DNA from: Vibrio sp. ED004
GTDB taxonomy: Bacteria > Pseudomonadota > Gammaproteobacteria > Enterobacterales > Vibrionaceae
Assembly: GCF_023206395.1 (NCBI RefSeq)
Contig: NZ_CP066149.1
Location: forward strand, 992,001 to 1,056,000
Length of the DNA stretch: 64,000 bases
Direction: 5' to 3'
Shown piece by piece: positions 35,549-44,797 of this stretch; the first letter of the stretch is position 1; every line of letters starts with the position of its first letter. The notes beneath the pieces were generated by a model. The model was not told where the DNA came from, ran no database searches, and saw nothing but the letters and a program-made list of their open reading frames with translations. The translations under genes and the position numbers were made by a program.

Positions 35549-36292
35549 ATGAATATAATTACCCCCTTACTGTCAGATATAGATAGCGACTTTAGCTCAA
35601 TTATCATCAATAAAATAAGTCGTTACTTTCTCATAAAAAACTATAAACAGAACATCTCTATAATCAGTCACTTAGATGTAAGGTTAGTATTTTTCATATT
35701 GAATAAAACGGATGAACTTCAACTACTTAAAATGGCACTATCTATTTGTGATAACTTGAACAAGCGAATCGTTATTATTTGTACAGGTCAGATACCTAAT
35801 AACGTTCGAAATCATAAGAATGTATTCTTCGTAATTGAAACAAGCAGTCATCATCTGACCAATTCATTCGAAGAGCTAAAGCATAAAACCCAACATATCT
35901 TTGAAGCACATTTCGACCTCGATCGAGACATGAATAACAATAACCAAGAACCGACAAAACAGTTTACTTCTGAAGTTGTTAACTTTGTTATGGATAACAT
36001 TAACAAGGAAATAAGAGAAACAGAGATAGCTGAAAAATGTCACTGCTCAGCAACCTACTTTTCTAAGAAGTTTCATCTACACTTTGGAGTAAGCTTTAGA
36101 GACTTTGTGTGCGATAAACGAATCCTGTTAGCCAAGAAGTTAATCGAAGCCGATACCGAATCAAAAATAGCTGTAATTTCTTATCAATGTGGCTACAAGG
36201 ATGTGTCGTATTTTTCAAGAATTTTTAAGAAAAGGACGGGCGTAACCCCTGCAAGCTATAGACGTGCCTGCACAGATAACAGAAAACGCTAA
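35549..36292 (+). CDS. AraC-family transcriptional regulator divergent from the Tad pilin genes
   Basis: The 247-residue protein ends in a double helix-turn-helix AraC domain of about 100 residues (ETEIAEKCHCSATYFSKKF ... GYKDVSYFSRIFKKRTGVTP). The first 130 residues are not a cupin. They alternate hydrophobic strands with helices (VRLVFFIL, KRIVIICTG, NVFFVIE), which could be a degenerate receiver-like fold. Divergent placement next to flp suggests it controls the Tad locus. The ATG at 35549 has no clear ribosome site. Confidence 0.85.
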   Translation: MNIITPLLSDIDSDFSSIIINKISRYFLIKNYKQNISIISHLDVRLVFFILNKTDELQLLKMALSICDNLNKRIVIICTGQIPNNVRNHKNVFFVIETSSHHLTNSFEELKHKTQHIFEAHFDLDRDMNNNNQEPTKQFTSEVVNFVMDNINKEIRETEIAEKCHCSATYFSKKFHLHFGVSFRDFVCDKRILLAKKLIEADTESKIAVISYQCGYKDVSYFSRIFKKRTGVTPASYRRACTDNRKR

Positions 36293-36385
36293 TTTTACTC
36301 CCTAAAAGAAAAAATCATGGTACATTTAACATGATTTTAACAAAAATAACCAAAAATAACTTAGCGAAAAACATGGAGTTAGACA

Positions 36386-38074
36386 ATGATTCAGCCTAAC
36401 GAGTTTAGCCAAGAACAAGCAACAGCTCTCCCTACACCCAATGACATGATTTTAAAATGGGCAGAAGAACGCCCAGATGAAGTCTATCTAAAACAAATAA
36501 TTAACCGCCAATTTGTTGAATTCACTTATAAAGAAGTGGCAGACAAAGCGCTCAAACTGGCGTCAGCATTAGAAGGACTCGGAGCCCAACCAGGCGATCG
36601 AGTTGCTCTCGTTTCAAAAAACTGTGCAGAGTGGTTTATCTGTGATCTTGCCATGATGTTAGGAGATTTTGTCAGCGTCCCTATCTTTCCAACAGCGGGT
36701 GCAGACACCATTCAGTACTGTATTGAACACAGTGAAAGTAAGATTGTGATCGCCGGTAAGCTTGACGATCCTAAGGCGACTCAACAAGTACTTGATGACA
36801 ATCCGACCTTGGTCAGTATCTCATTACCTTACGATAGTGCGGCAAAATGCCAACACACATTCGAGCAGCTCATCGATACACATGAACCATCCACTAAACG
36901 ACCTCAGCACCACGACGATAAGCTGATGTCGCTTGTGTATACATCTGGTACCTCTGGGTTGCCGAAAGGCGCAATGCTGACCTACGGTGCCTTTACGTGG
37001 TCAGTTCAGAGGCTGATCGATCATATCGGTATCCAAAAAGATGATCGTCTATTTTCTTACCTCCCACTTGCCCATATTACAGAGCGAGTTTACATCTTCG
37101 GTTCTTCAGTGATGGGAGGTGTGGTTACTGCTTTCCCTGAGTCTTTAGACACCTTTATTGATGATGTAAAAATGCATCGTCCAACCTTGTTTATTTCAGT
37201 ACCTCGTTTATGGACTCTGTTCCAGCAGCGAATCCAAGACAAGTTGCCACAGAAAAAACTGAACTTCTTACTTAAGATTCCGTTTATCAACAACATCATT
37301 AAGAAGAAGCTTGCTGATGGTTTAGGGTTAGACCAAGCGCGTGTTCTCGGCTGTGGCTCAGCGCCAGTATCACCCGCTCTGCTCGCATGGTACGAAAGCG
37401 TTGGTTTACACATTACCGAGGCTTGGGGCATGACAGAGTCTTTCGCCTACAGCACGCTCAATTACCCATTCAGAGCCGATAAAATTGGTACGGTCGGTAA
37501 TGCCGGCCCTGGGATCGAACTCAAGATAGCTGAAGACGAAGAGATTCTAGTTCGAGGCAAAGGCTTATTCTCTGGTTACTACAAGAATGATATTGCGACC
37601 CAAGAATCCTTTAACTCAGAAGGTTGGCTCCATACAGGAGACATCGGGGATATCGACAGCGAAGGCTACCTAACGATTCGTGGACGTAAGAAGGATACCT
37701 TCAAAACCGCGAAAGGTAAGTTTGTTGCTCCCGTTCCTATCGAGAACAAGCTCTTTGAATACAGCCGCGTAGAAATGATGTGTTTGATAGGCTTGGGCTT
37801 ACCAGGCCCTATTCTGCTTGTCGTTCCACATGACTTCCCTAATTTTGATCGAGCTCGTTATGAAAAAACGACTAAGCGTGTTATCGAGAAGATGAACGAA
37901 CAACTCGCTTCACACGAGAAGATCAAAGGCGTATTGATGATTAAGGAACCGTGGAGTATTGAGAATGGCGTGTTAACTCCGACTCTTAAGATAAAACGAC
38001 ATATCCTTGAGCAAAAGTACCACGAAGTTGGGCATAACTGGCCGAAAGATAAACTGGTGGTTTGGGAAGAGTAA
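36386..38074 (+). CDS. AMP-dependent synthetase, probable long-chain acyl-CoA ligase
   Basis: This 562-residue enzyme has the adenylate-forming P-loop YTSGTSGLPKGAM, the core motif GWLHTGD and the hinge RGRKKDTFKTAKGKFVAP. It would activate a fatty or other carboxylic acid to the acyl-AMP and then the CoA thioester. Its layout is closest to long-chain acyl-CoA ligases (FadD15/FAA type) rather than E. coli FadD. A GGAG site lies eight bases before the ATG. It separates the two halves of the Tad locus and shows no functional link to pili. A terminator follows. Substrate chain length cannot be read from the sequence. Confidence 0.87.
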   Translation: MIQPNEFSQEQATALPTPNDMILKWAEERPDEVYLKQIINRQFVEFTYKEVADKALKLASALEGLGAQPGDRVALVSKNCAEWFICDLAMMLGDFVSVPIFPTAGADTIQYCIEHSESKIVIAGKLDDPKATQQVLDDNPTLVSISLPYDSAAKCQHTFEQLIDTHEPSTKRPQHHDDKLMSLVYTSGTSGLPKGAMLTYGAFTWSVQRLIDHIGIQKDDRLFSYLPLAHITERVYIFGSSVMGGVVTAFPESLDTFIDDVKMHRPTLFISVPRLWTLFQQRIQDKLPQKKLNFLLKIPFINNIIKKKLADGLGLDQARVLGCGSAPVSPALLAWYESVGLHITEAWGMTESFAYSTLNYPFRADKIGTVGNAGPGIELKIAEDEEILVRGKGLFSGYYKNDIATQESFNSEGWLHTGDIGDIDSEGYLTIRGRKKDTFKTAKGKFVAPVPIENKLFEYSRVEMMCLIGLGLPGPILLVVPHDFPNFDRARYEKTTKRVIEKMNEQLASHEKIKGVLMIKEPWSIENGVLTPTLKIKRHILEQKYHEVGHNWPKDKLVVWEE

Positions 38075-38100
38075 ACGACGACAAAACAACACATAGCACT

Positions 38101-38131
38101 AAGAGGGGGGCTGAAAAGCTCCCTCTTTTTA
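38101..38131 (+). terminator. Terminator of the acyl-CoA ligase gene
   Basis: A G-rich/C-rich stem (38101-38107 with 38121-38127, extended imperfectly inward) is followed by a T run. Confidence 0.75.
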
Positions 38132-38185
38132 TTTGCCTCAACTCTCTGTTGCGGTCTTAATGATCAAAGGCGATTAACAGAGATC

Positions 38186-39570
38186 TTATAAGGTTAAACG
38201 AATAATCACATCCAACATCTTATCAAAACAAGGTCCTAACGCCTCTTCGTCGATGGCATGACAATACACCCCTTCAAGCTGATTAGGGTCATAATCCGCA
38301 CTAAGATCAGGATCATCTAACAACGCACTAGAGTTCGCCATCCGTAACAATAAGTCTTCACCAAACTCACTATCAGGCCCTGTCGCTGATGTTAGAGATG
38401 AACCTAAACCTAACGTAAATACATAAATATCTTCCGTTCTGGCTTTTTCCGCAATATCTTCGACGAGATTACGTGCAACCCTATTTACACGGGTATACAA
38501 ATCATTCGCTGAATGACTATTCAGCGATCATATTGCGCGACTGGGCGCACCGCATGAGTTGGATTCAGAATATTGAACTCTGTAGCACTTGAATCATGAG
38601 TCGTGTAGTACTGGGGCATCTCACTGATATGGTCATCAATATCATTTCCCTCATAGCCACCAGATAAAGTGGTGGCTATTGAGTCATGCCTCCAAAGCCC
38701 TCTCGGCGTACCACTGGAACCATCGCTTGAACGAATTGCCCCCGTATGTGAATCCCCGTCCTCAAAATCAAACGTAGATGCAAAAGTGTTTGGTGCTCCA
38801 TCGGTAAAGAACACGATCACTTTCAAGTTTGCCGGATCAGTCCCAGTTCTCAGTTCATTCAAGGCTCGATACATCCCTTCAGACGCATTGGTATATTGTG
38901 CGCTTGAAGTACTACCGAAGTTAAAGCTGTCAATTTCAGATTTGATGGTGCTTCGACTGTGCCCTCGGGTCGATGTGAACCCAACAGGTACCTCTGATCC
39001 AAACGCAAATTTCACCAACGAGATACGATCAAAACCTTCATGAAAATTCTCAACGAATGACTTAGACCTATCGATGACATCTTGAGTCACGTCGCCGATA
39101 CTCCCTAACCTCAAAGATGTAGTGTTATCAATCACTAACACTAAATCTACAGGGCGGCGGATCGACTGTGCGGATACACCAGGGTTAAACGTGTCTAGCC
39201 CTATCAATGGCAAAAAGACAGTGGGCACTTGCGCTGTTGCCGAGATATCGATAGAGATATTACCAAACGAATCATTAGAGAAATTGACTGCGCCTAAGCT
39301 AGGAGTGGCTGAATAAAAGTCTGCGGGGATATTAGCTGCAAAATATTTTTGAGCAGCTGCCCGTCCAGCATCTTCGCCATTAGCGACCGCCCTTGCTGCC
39401 GCAATGCTGGCTGCATCGACCGCGGCAAATAATTTCGACTTAACAATATAAGCTCGACCAGCATCAACAGAAAGACCAACAACTAAGAGTATAAAAGGCA
39501 GCGCAATAATTGACATCAAAGCCACTAACCCACGACTGTAACGATATTTGATTGGGGTTTCCTTATCCAT
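38186..39570 (-). pseudogene. tadG: TadG-like VWA-domain protein, frameshifted
   Basis: From the ATG at 39570 (GGAGG site) the frame gives an N-terminal TadG-type membrane helix and a von Willebrand A domain with a MIDAS-like DNTTS (residues 148-152). It stops at 38521-38523 after QYDR. The rest of the VWA domain (LYTRVNRVARNLVEDIAEKA...TLGLG) continues in the -1 frame to 38186. One extra base near 38523, for example CGCTG to CGCCTG, restores a frame of 462 codons. TadG-type proteins are thought to act in the periplasm in pilus assembly or adhesion. As read, the C-terminal third is lost. Confidence 0.82.
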
Positions 39571-39581
39571 ATCGACCTCCC

Positions 39582-40126
39582 TTACATATATGTTGTGTCG
39601 CTCAGAATGTATTCATCATCAAACACTCGACTAAAAATAGGCGAGTAGTCGTAGAAAACTTCAACGCTGTACACAATCTCTCCATCATCAAGTGCAACCG
39701 CTAAGTTGTTAACAATAGGAGGATCATCAGCATCCACATCCGAGCACTCTCCATCATTGGCCCAATTGCTGCAGCTCGCCCAAATAGCACTGTTTTTACT
39801 TAACCCGTGCTGGTTCTTTTAATGTATGGAGAAGCATCTTCTTGACCGACCAACTCAGTAATGTAAATAACGCCGTCTTGCGTTAAATCCAAAGTGCCTG
39901 ATGTTGTCGCTATGATGTCCATGACTTCTTGTGGGGTATCAGTGTTACTTCGCGAGATAATGTTTCCACCTTCTCGACTGATATTGATAATAACGTGATT
40001 GGCTTGAATGAGATGTGTTATGTCGACAGCCGCCACGATCAGCAGCATAAATAAAGGCGCTATCAACGTCATTTCGATTGCTGCAAAACCTTTCTGAGCG
40101 GCTTTTTTCAATTTAAAAGGAAACAT
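39582..40126 (-). pseudogene. tadF: TadF-type pseudopilin, frameshifted
   Basis: From the ATG at 40126 (AGGGAGG site) a TadE/TadF-type N-terminus is clear: a leader ending in Gly, then FAAIEMTLIAPLFMLLIV. The frame stops at 39800-39802 after RTSTG. In the -1 frame coding continues as HGLSKNSAIWASCSNWAND and runs to a stop at 39582-39584, 11 bp before tadG. Adding one base near 39808 (AGCAC to AGCCAC) gives a frame of 182 codons that keeps the two Cys residues (CSNWANDGEC) probably used for a disulfide. The neighbouring spacing supports the longer end. Confidence 0.78.
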
Positions 40127-40137
40127 CCTGTCCCTCC

Positions 40138-40632
40138 CTAAAAAGCTTCGTTTTTCATCGCTGCGCTGACGGTAAATTTGAATTTTCCATCATCGAGCAA
40201 AACATACATATAGGGATTTACAGATGGCCACTCACAATCAAGGTGAATAGAAATAATGTCTCCAGAACCACCAAAGCCGGTGATTGCATTACCATAGACA
40301 TCCTCAACACGTATATTCTGAACATCCATCACTTTATCGAGTAAACCGCTCGACGATTGAGAGATTTTTTCCAAGATAGCCGCTTCGCGATCACTCGATG
40401 AGTCAGGATCCAAGTCAGAACGACCTGTAATGGCATATCTTGCCCCCTCCCTTGCCGAGTGTTGCATGGTCAGTTTAACGAACCCATAAATACCAAGGTC
40501 AACAACCGTTAAAAAAAGCGCAAAAAACAGGCTCACCACAATCGTAAATTCGATAATAGCGATACCTTTTATTTTGGATTTTAGACCGCTTCGATAGCGG
40601 TTACCTTCTGAACCTCTTGAAATAAATTTCAT
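40138..40632 (-). CDS. tadE: TadE-type pseudopilin
   Basis: The 164-residue protein has a basic leader, a Gly before the cleavage site, and the TadE motif IAIIEFTIVVSLFFALFLTV with the conserved Glu. A periplasmic domain containing HSAREGARYA follows, as in the TadE family. It would be processed by TadV and help assemble the pilus. The sequence before the ATG is unusually G-rich (GGGTGGGGG). It lies 11 bp before tadF and is intact. Confidence 0.85.
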   Translation of the reverse strand: MKFISRGSEGNRYRSGLKSKIKGIAIIEFTIVVSLFFALFLTVVDLGIYGFVKLTMQHSAREGARYAITGRSDLDPDSSSDREAAILEKISQSSSGLLDKVMDVQNIRVEDVYGNAITGFGGSGDIISIHLDCEWPSVNPYMYVLLDDGKFKFTVSAAMKNEAF

Positions 40633-41114
40633 ACAACCCCCACCCTTTGTTCTTTCTATTCACCCTATCTAGCCCAATAGAATCCTAGGAGATATAGAAA
40701 GACTCAACATTACAGATATAGAATTGATAAATGAGTTATTCAAGTTTTAAATAAGTAGTAGATTTAAGCGTCTGAATAGGCGGTGAGCTGTATATTATTA
40801 ATCGGTTAAACTTAATTATTTTCAGTTATTTAAATAACAATAAACTCACTAATAATGCAATTTTAAAGGAACACTAATTTGTCGCACTATTAAATAACTG
40901 CCTGTTTTATATCCATTAGAAAAAGAAGGACATTATAAACATTCTTGCTATTTATCTAAACAATCACCTTTTCTGTCTCAAATATAAGACAAGGAAAATT
41001 TAATTTATGCACTCGATATAATATATAAAAATACAAAATCCTAGAGTTTATACAATTAAGAGTTAGATAGAGTTAACCCTAAGAGACTTTCCTCACAAAG
41101 AACCCTTATGACTC
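40633..41114. other. AT-rich intergenic region upstream of tadE
   Basis: About 480 bp with no open frame of interest and no strong hairpin. It should contain the tadEFG promoter. Composition is far more AT-rich than the flanking genes. I see nothing else in it. Confidence 0.5.
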
Positions 41115-41122
41115 TTTTAAGA
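41115..41122. repeat. Target-site duplication, left copy
   Basis: TTTTAAGA lies directly outside the left inverted repeat and is identical to 43482-43489. An 8-bp duplication is the size made by IS66-family elements. Confidence 0.9.
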
Positions 41123-41155
41123 GTAAACGCTCCATGAACCCACGGGGCGATGTTG

Positions 41156-42680
41156 TTAATGTTTGAAGTTCCAAGGTAGGAGCGCATCGATATCAGGCTC
41201 AACTTTCGCTAGCTCTTTCATGCACTTGACCATGTAGTCGTAAAGGATAAGGCCGTTGGCTTTCGCCGTCTCGACGATGCTGTAAAGCATCGCGCTCGCA
41301 TCAGCACCATTTGGTGTGTTCGAGAAGAGCCAATTTTTTCTACCAATGACCAGCGGTTTAATGGCGCGTTCAGCACGATTATTATCGATAGATAAATGAC
41401 CGTCATCGATATAGCGGATAAGTTTCGGCCATTGGCCGAGCGTATACTTAATCGCTTTTCCTAATGGACTAGAGCTTATTACTTGTTGAGACGTCATCCA
41501 GTCGCACAGCTCATCCAATATCGGCTTGGCATACTGTTGACGTTCTGCTTTTCGTGTTTCGACAGTCGCACCTTTTAAGCGCGATTCTATCCCATAGAGC
41601 TTCTGGATTTTGGCTAGCGCTTTATCTGCTTTGCCTGACTTACCTTTACCTTGAAGCTTCTTAGCATCCATGAACTTACGCCGTGCATGCGCCAAGCAAC
41701 CAACATTGGTTACGTGATGAAGACCATCATAGGCACCATAGCCATCGGTTTGCAGATAACCACTGTAATCCCCAAGAAGGCAACAGGGCATGCCCTCGCG
41801 CGACTGTTTTGATAGTCGTACAAGGCGATATTCTTTACATTCGGCAGTGCAGCGTCGGGCGAGTCTGCGCCCGAGCAGTAGAGCCACATATAACACTGTT
41901 TATCTTCTTTGAGGACATTGAGCGGCGTTTCATCTGCCTGAACCACCACTTGTTGGAGTAGATGCTCTTTCAAGGCCGCATACAGCGGTTTGAACTTCTC
42001 ACTGACTTGGATAACCCACCTTGCCATAGTAGTTCGCGATAGCTCAATACCCGACTGAGTAAACAGCGACTCTTGGCGGTACAGTGGCATTGCGTATTGA
42101 TATTTGCCAAGGATGATGTTGGCTAGCAAGCTTTCTGTCGCGAAGCTTTTAGGGATGATGCTCTGGGGCGCTGGCTTTTGAACGATGTAGCTTTTGTCTT
42201 CAGTTTGCTCGCACTGACGACAAGCATACTTAGGACGAACATATTCCAGCACTTTGAGCACGGCTGGTGAGAACTCAAGTTTCTCACTGCGGTCTTCACC
42301 GATTTTATGCAGACTATATTGGCAGCATGCACACTGTTTTTCATGGTCGTCTAAATCGAGTTCGATAACCTCACGAGGCAAAGTCTTTGAAGTGGCTTGC
42401 GTTTACCACGCTTCTTCGTTGTGGTCGTTGTTACCTCAACCACCTCTCCCTTAGCGGCTTCACATTCCACTTCGTTGAAGAGGTCACCTTGAGATTCATC
42501 GTAAGGCTTTAACGCCTCCGAGCGTTTTGCGAACTGGCGGTCGAAAGCAAGTTTGAGTTGCTCAAGCAGAGATTGACGCTCTTGTTTCCATTGGTTTTCT
42601 GACGCCATCAGCGCTTTCACCATCGCTTGTAGCTCGGCAATATCTTGGCTTTCTGGGTTGATATCTGGCGTCTTTTTCAT
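41156..42680 (-). pseudogene. tnpC: IS66 transposase TnpC, two frameshifts
   Basis: Three overlapping frames together form one TnpC. The first encodes the N-terminal coiled region and a basic stretch (KKRGKRKPL). The second encodes the zinc-finger-like Cys motif (CACC, CRQCEQ) and the first part of the DDE domain (VVQADETPL). The third encodes the rest (LGDYSGYLQTDGYGAYD ... NNRAERAIKP). The breaks lie near 42383 (CTTCAA, expected CTTCCA) and near 41772 (TTGGGGAT, expected one more G). Adding one base at each gives 509 codons, the usual IS66 length. As written no complete transposase is made. Confidence 0.88.
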
Positions 42681-42739
42681 GGCATTGATTATACTAAAAT
42701 CATGCCGTTAACGCTTGGCAGATAAGGCTTTATTATCGA

Positions 42740-43093
42740 TTAAGTCATTGTAAAATCGTTTATTTGAACGGGTTTATGGCCGATAATCGTGAAGCCAGAA
42801 AGCAGTCTATCAAGTTCGAATTGAGTCAGGGTAAACACTTCATTTTGCTCTTTTGTAGGCCATTTATACTTGGCTTTTTCAAGGCGTTTATACCAAAGCG
42901 CAAAGCCAGTTTCATCCCAGTACAGCACTTTGATTTTGTCGCGCTGTTTATTGGTGAACAGGAACAGTGCGCCGCTTCCCAAGGGTAAATCGGTGTCACT
43001 TTCGATAATCGCCGCGAGGCCATTGATGGACTTTCTAAAATCGACACTCTCACGATACAGATAAATCTCTGGTGCGCTGAGCATATGTTTCAT
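42740..43093 (-). CDS. tnpB: IS66 accessory protein TnpB (IS66 Orf2)
   Basis: The 117-residue protein matches IS66 Orf2 across its length, with the hallmark YLYRESVDFRKSINGLAAII at the start and a LYWDETGFALWYKRLEK-type segment. It is needed for IS66 transposition, in an unknown way. Its start overlaps the tnpA stop by four bases (ATGA). The frame is intact. Confidence 0.93.
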   Translation of the reverse strand: MKHMLSAPEIYLYRESVDFRKSINGLAAIIESDTDLPLGSGALFLFTNKQRDKIKVLYWDETGFALWYKRLEKAKYKWPTKEQNEVFTLTQFELDRLLSGFTIIGHKPVQINDFTMT

Positions 43094-43401
43094 GACAAGG
43101 CTCCAATGAGTTCTGCCAGGTAGGCAGCGGGCGTGCCTTGAGGAATGCTCAACTCCACATCATTGATGAGGAGTGTCATGTTAGCGGTGGCTATTTGAGC
43201 TTGATACTTCGTTGTCTTTTCGACGACCTCTGCCCGTAAAAAGCCTTGAGAGACATCTGCTTTTTTGAGTTGCTGGCGCTTAGCATAAAACGTCGAGGGA
43301 TTGAGTTCATTAATCTTACAAAATGCAAGCGTTGACAATGAACTCGATTCAGACTGCTCGATGAGTGTTTGCCATTCTTGATTAGTGTGTCGTTTTCCCA
43401 T
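43090..43401 (-). CDS. tnpA: IS66 accessory protein TnpA (IS66 Orf1)
   Basis: The protein of about 103 residues has a helix-turn-helix-like N-terminal half (LSTLAFCKINELNPSTFYAKRQQL) as in IS66 Orf1 proteins. I choose the ATG at 43401; an upstream ATG at 43416 would add five residues. It is the first gene of the element and lies about 80 bp from its right end. Confidence 0.9.
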   Translation of the reverse strand: MGKRHTNQEWQTLIEQSESSSLSTLAFCKINELNPSTFYAKRQQLKKADVSQGFLRAEVVEKTTKYQAQIATANMTLLINDVELSIPQGTPAAYLAELIGALS

Positions 43402-43481
43402 TTCAAATCTCCTCATGGTTGGAGACTTGATCTTATTCTTCGCGCTAGGCGATTAGAATGCGGGGTTTATGGAGCGCTTAC

Positions 43482-43489
43482 TTTTAAGA
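43482..43489. repeat. Target-site duplication, right copy
   Basis: TTTTAAGA matches 41115-41122 exactly and borders the right inverted repeat of the IS66 element. Confidence 0.9.
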
Positions 43490-43499
43490 TAACAAAAGG

Positions 43500-43691
43500 T
43501 TATAAATATTTGGTGTAGTCTGAATCATTTCTGTTCTCGCTACTTAATCCTAAGTCCTCTTTTATTCGACGACTTAACTGCTCCACACATAACACCTTAT
43601 TAGATTTAGCCTTGCCACCTTTTACTTCCATTACTTTGTTTTTAAAGATTTTATCACCAAAAAAACTCTTCAAATTGATTAATAACTCCAT
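43500..43691 (-). CDS. Small protein (63 aa) divergent from a LysR gene
   Basis: The gene has a good ribosome site (GAGGG, five bases before the ATG at 43691). It encodes a basic N-terminal half and a C-terminal segment, LSRRIKEDLGLSSEN, that resembles the end of DUF1127 proteins. That DUF1127 likeness is only suggestive. It mirrors the next module, where a true DUF1127 gene is divergent from a related LysR gene. The IS66 element ends only 10 bp beyond its stop codon and has not broken it. Confidence 0.6.
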   Translation of the reverse strand: MELLINLKSFFGDKIFKNKVMEVKGGKAKSNKVLCVEQLSRRIKEDLGLSSENRNDSDYTKYL

Positions 43692-43742
43692 GATTTCCCT
43701 CTTGTATTCGCCATCGTTCTATCGCTATTATGAAAACAACCT

Positions 43743-43757
43743 GTTCGATAAGCGAAC
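43743..43757. promoter_or_regulatory. Candidate LysR operator
   Basis: GTTCGATAAGCGAAC is a dyad (GTTCG-N5-CGAAC) containing the T-N11-A pattern of LysR-type binding sites. It lies between the small-protein gene and the divergent LysR gene. Confidence 0.55.
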
Positions 43758-43790
43758 AACCATTCCTAACAAGAACTATAAGTAGAAGTT

Positions 43791-44696
43791 ATGGACAATC
43801 GACTACGCCACCTTTCCGGACTGCGCTATTTTGAAGTAGCAGCTCGTTTAAGTAGCTATAGCAAGGCAGCGGAAGAGCTCTTTGTTAGCCAAGCCGCTGT
43901 TAGCCAAAAGATCCGACAGTTAGAGGAGCAACTTGAGTGTAAGTTGTTCATTAGAAAAGGGCGTGAAATGGCTCTGACTCAAGAGGGCCGGACTCTCTTC
44001 ACACATGTATCACACGGATTCAAAGAGCTTGTTGCCGGATTAAACAAGATTCAGTCGGAGCCGCTACAAGGCGTAATCATAGTTCGAAGTCCTCCCTCTT
44101 TTGCTTCACGTTGGTTGTTGCCGAGGCTTTGGAAGTTCTCAGTCAAACATCCCGAGATACCAATCAAGATCCTGACAGGATGTGATACTCCTAACCTAAA
44201 GCATGGTGAAATTGATGTCGCTATTCGGCAAGGAGAAGACCTGTGTGTTGAGCAAGGCTTAGCGCTTGAAATACTCTTCAATGAACCTTTATATCCCTTT
44301 TGCTCACCTGAACTCGCTAACTCTTTAAAATTTACTTCGCCAGAACAGCTACTTAAGTGTTGGCTGATCCAATTTGAGGGTGGTCTCTTCCCTTGGGAGG
44401 AATGGTTCAGACAGGCGGATATACCAATGCAAGACAGCACCGTCCAATGGATGGAAGTGGGTACCTTTGATATGGGTTTAACGACGGTGATGGCTGGTCA
44501 TGGAGTTTGTCTAGCAACAGATAGCTTGGCTGGAGACTTTATCGAACGTGGCCTACTTGTGAAGCCCTTTAATATTGGGATGACACCAGGCGTCCAAGTT
44601 AACTTATGTTTTGACCCTAGCTCACCGAGAAAAGAACGTATTGAGGCATTTACTGAGTGGTTGCATGAAGAAGTGTCTGAAATATCTAAGAGCTAA
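43791..44696 (+). CDS. LysR-family regulator, GcvA-like (first of two)
   Basis: The 301-residue protein has a LysR winged helix (SYSKAAEELFVSQAAVSQKI) and a C-terminal effector-binding domain with the GcvA-type end (GHGVCLATDSL). It would act on the divergent small-protein gene or on distant targets. The ATG at 43791 has only a weak ribosome site. It is clearly related to the LysR protein at 45099, sharing the QAAVSQKIRQLEE / AAAISQQIRQLEE core, so the pair probably arose by duplication. Confidence 0.9.
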   Translation: MDNRLRHLSGLRYFEVAARLSSYSKAAEELFVSQAAVSQKIRQLEEQLECKLFIRKGREMALTQEGRTLFTHVSHGFKELVAGLNKIQSEPLQGVIIVRSPPSFASRWLLPRLWKFSVKHPEIPIKILTGCDTPNLKHGEIDVAIRQGEDLCVEQGLALEILFNEPLYPFCSPELANSLKFTSPEQLLKCWLIQFEGGLFPWEEWFRQADIPMQDSTVQWMEVGTFDMGLTTVMAGHGVCLATDSLAGDFIERGLLVKPFNIGMTPGVQVNLCFDPSSPRKERIEAFTEWLHEEVSEISKS

Positions 44697-44751
44697 GCTT
44701 TAGATTTGGCTTTGCAAAGAGAATTCAGCATCACTTATCACACTCCGCGTT

Positions 44752-44785
44752 CACGTAACTCCTTTTATATTGAAAGAGTTACGTG
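44752..44785. terminator. Inverted repeat between convergent genes
   Basis: A 10-bp perfect stem (44752-44761 with 44776-44785, CACGTAACTC/GAGTTACGTG) with a 14-base loop lies between the LysR gene and the convergent DUF1127 gene. No T run follows, so it is only a possible terminator. Confidence 0.45.
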
Positions 44786-44797
44786 TGTGAAGGTTAG

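Larger units (their letters stand above)
41123..43481 (-). mobile_element. IS66-family insertion sequence, 2359 bp
   Basis: The element has terminal inverted repeats: GTAAACGCTCCATGAACCC at 41123-41141 and, on the other strand, GTAAGCGCTCCATAAACCC ending at 43481, with 2 mismatches in 19. It has a perfect 8-bp target duplication and the tnpA-tnpB-tnpC gene order of IS66, all on the minus strand. The perfect duplication suggests a fairly recent insertion. Because tnpC carries two frameshifts the copy is probably immobile by itself. Confidence 0.93.
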
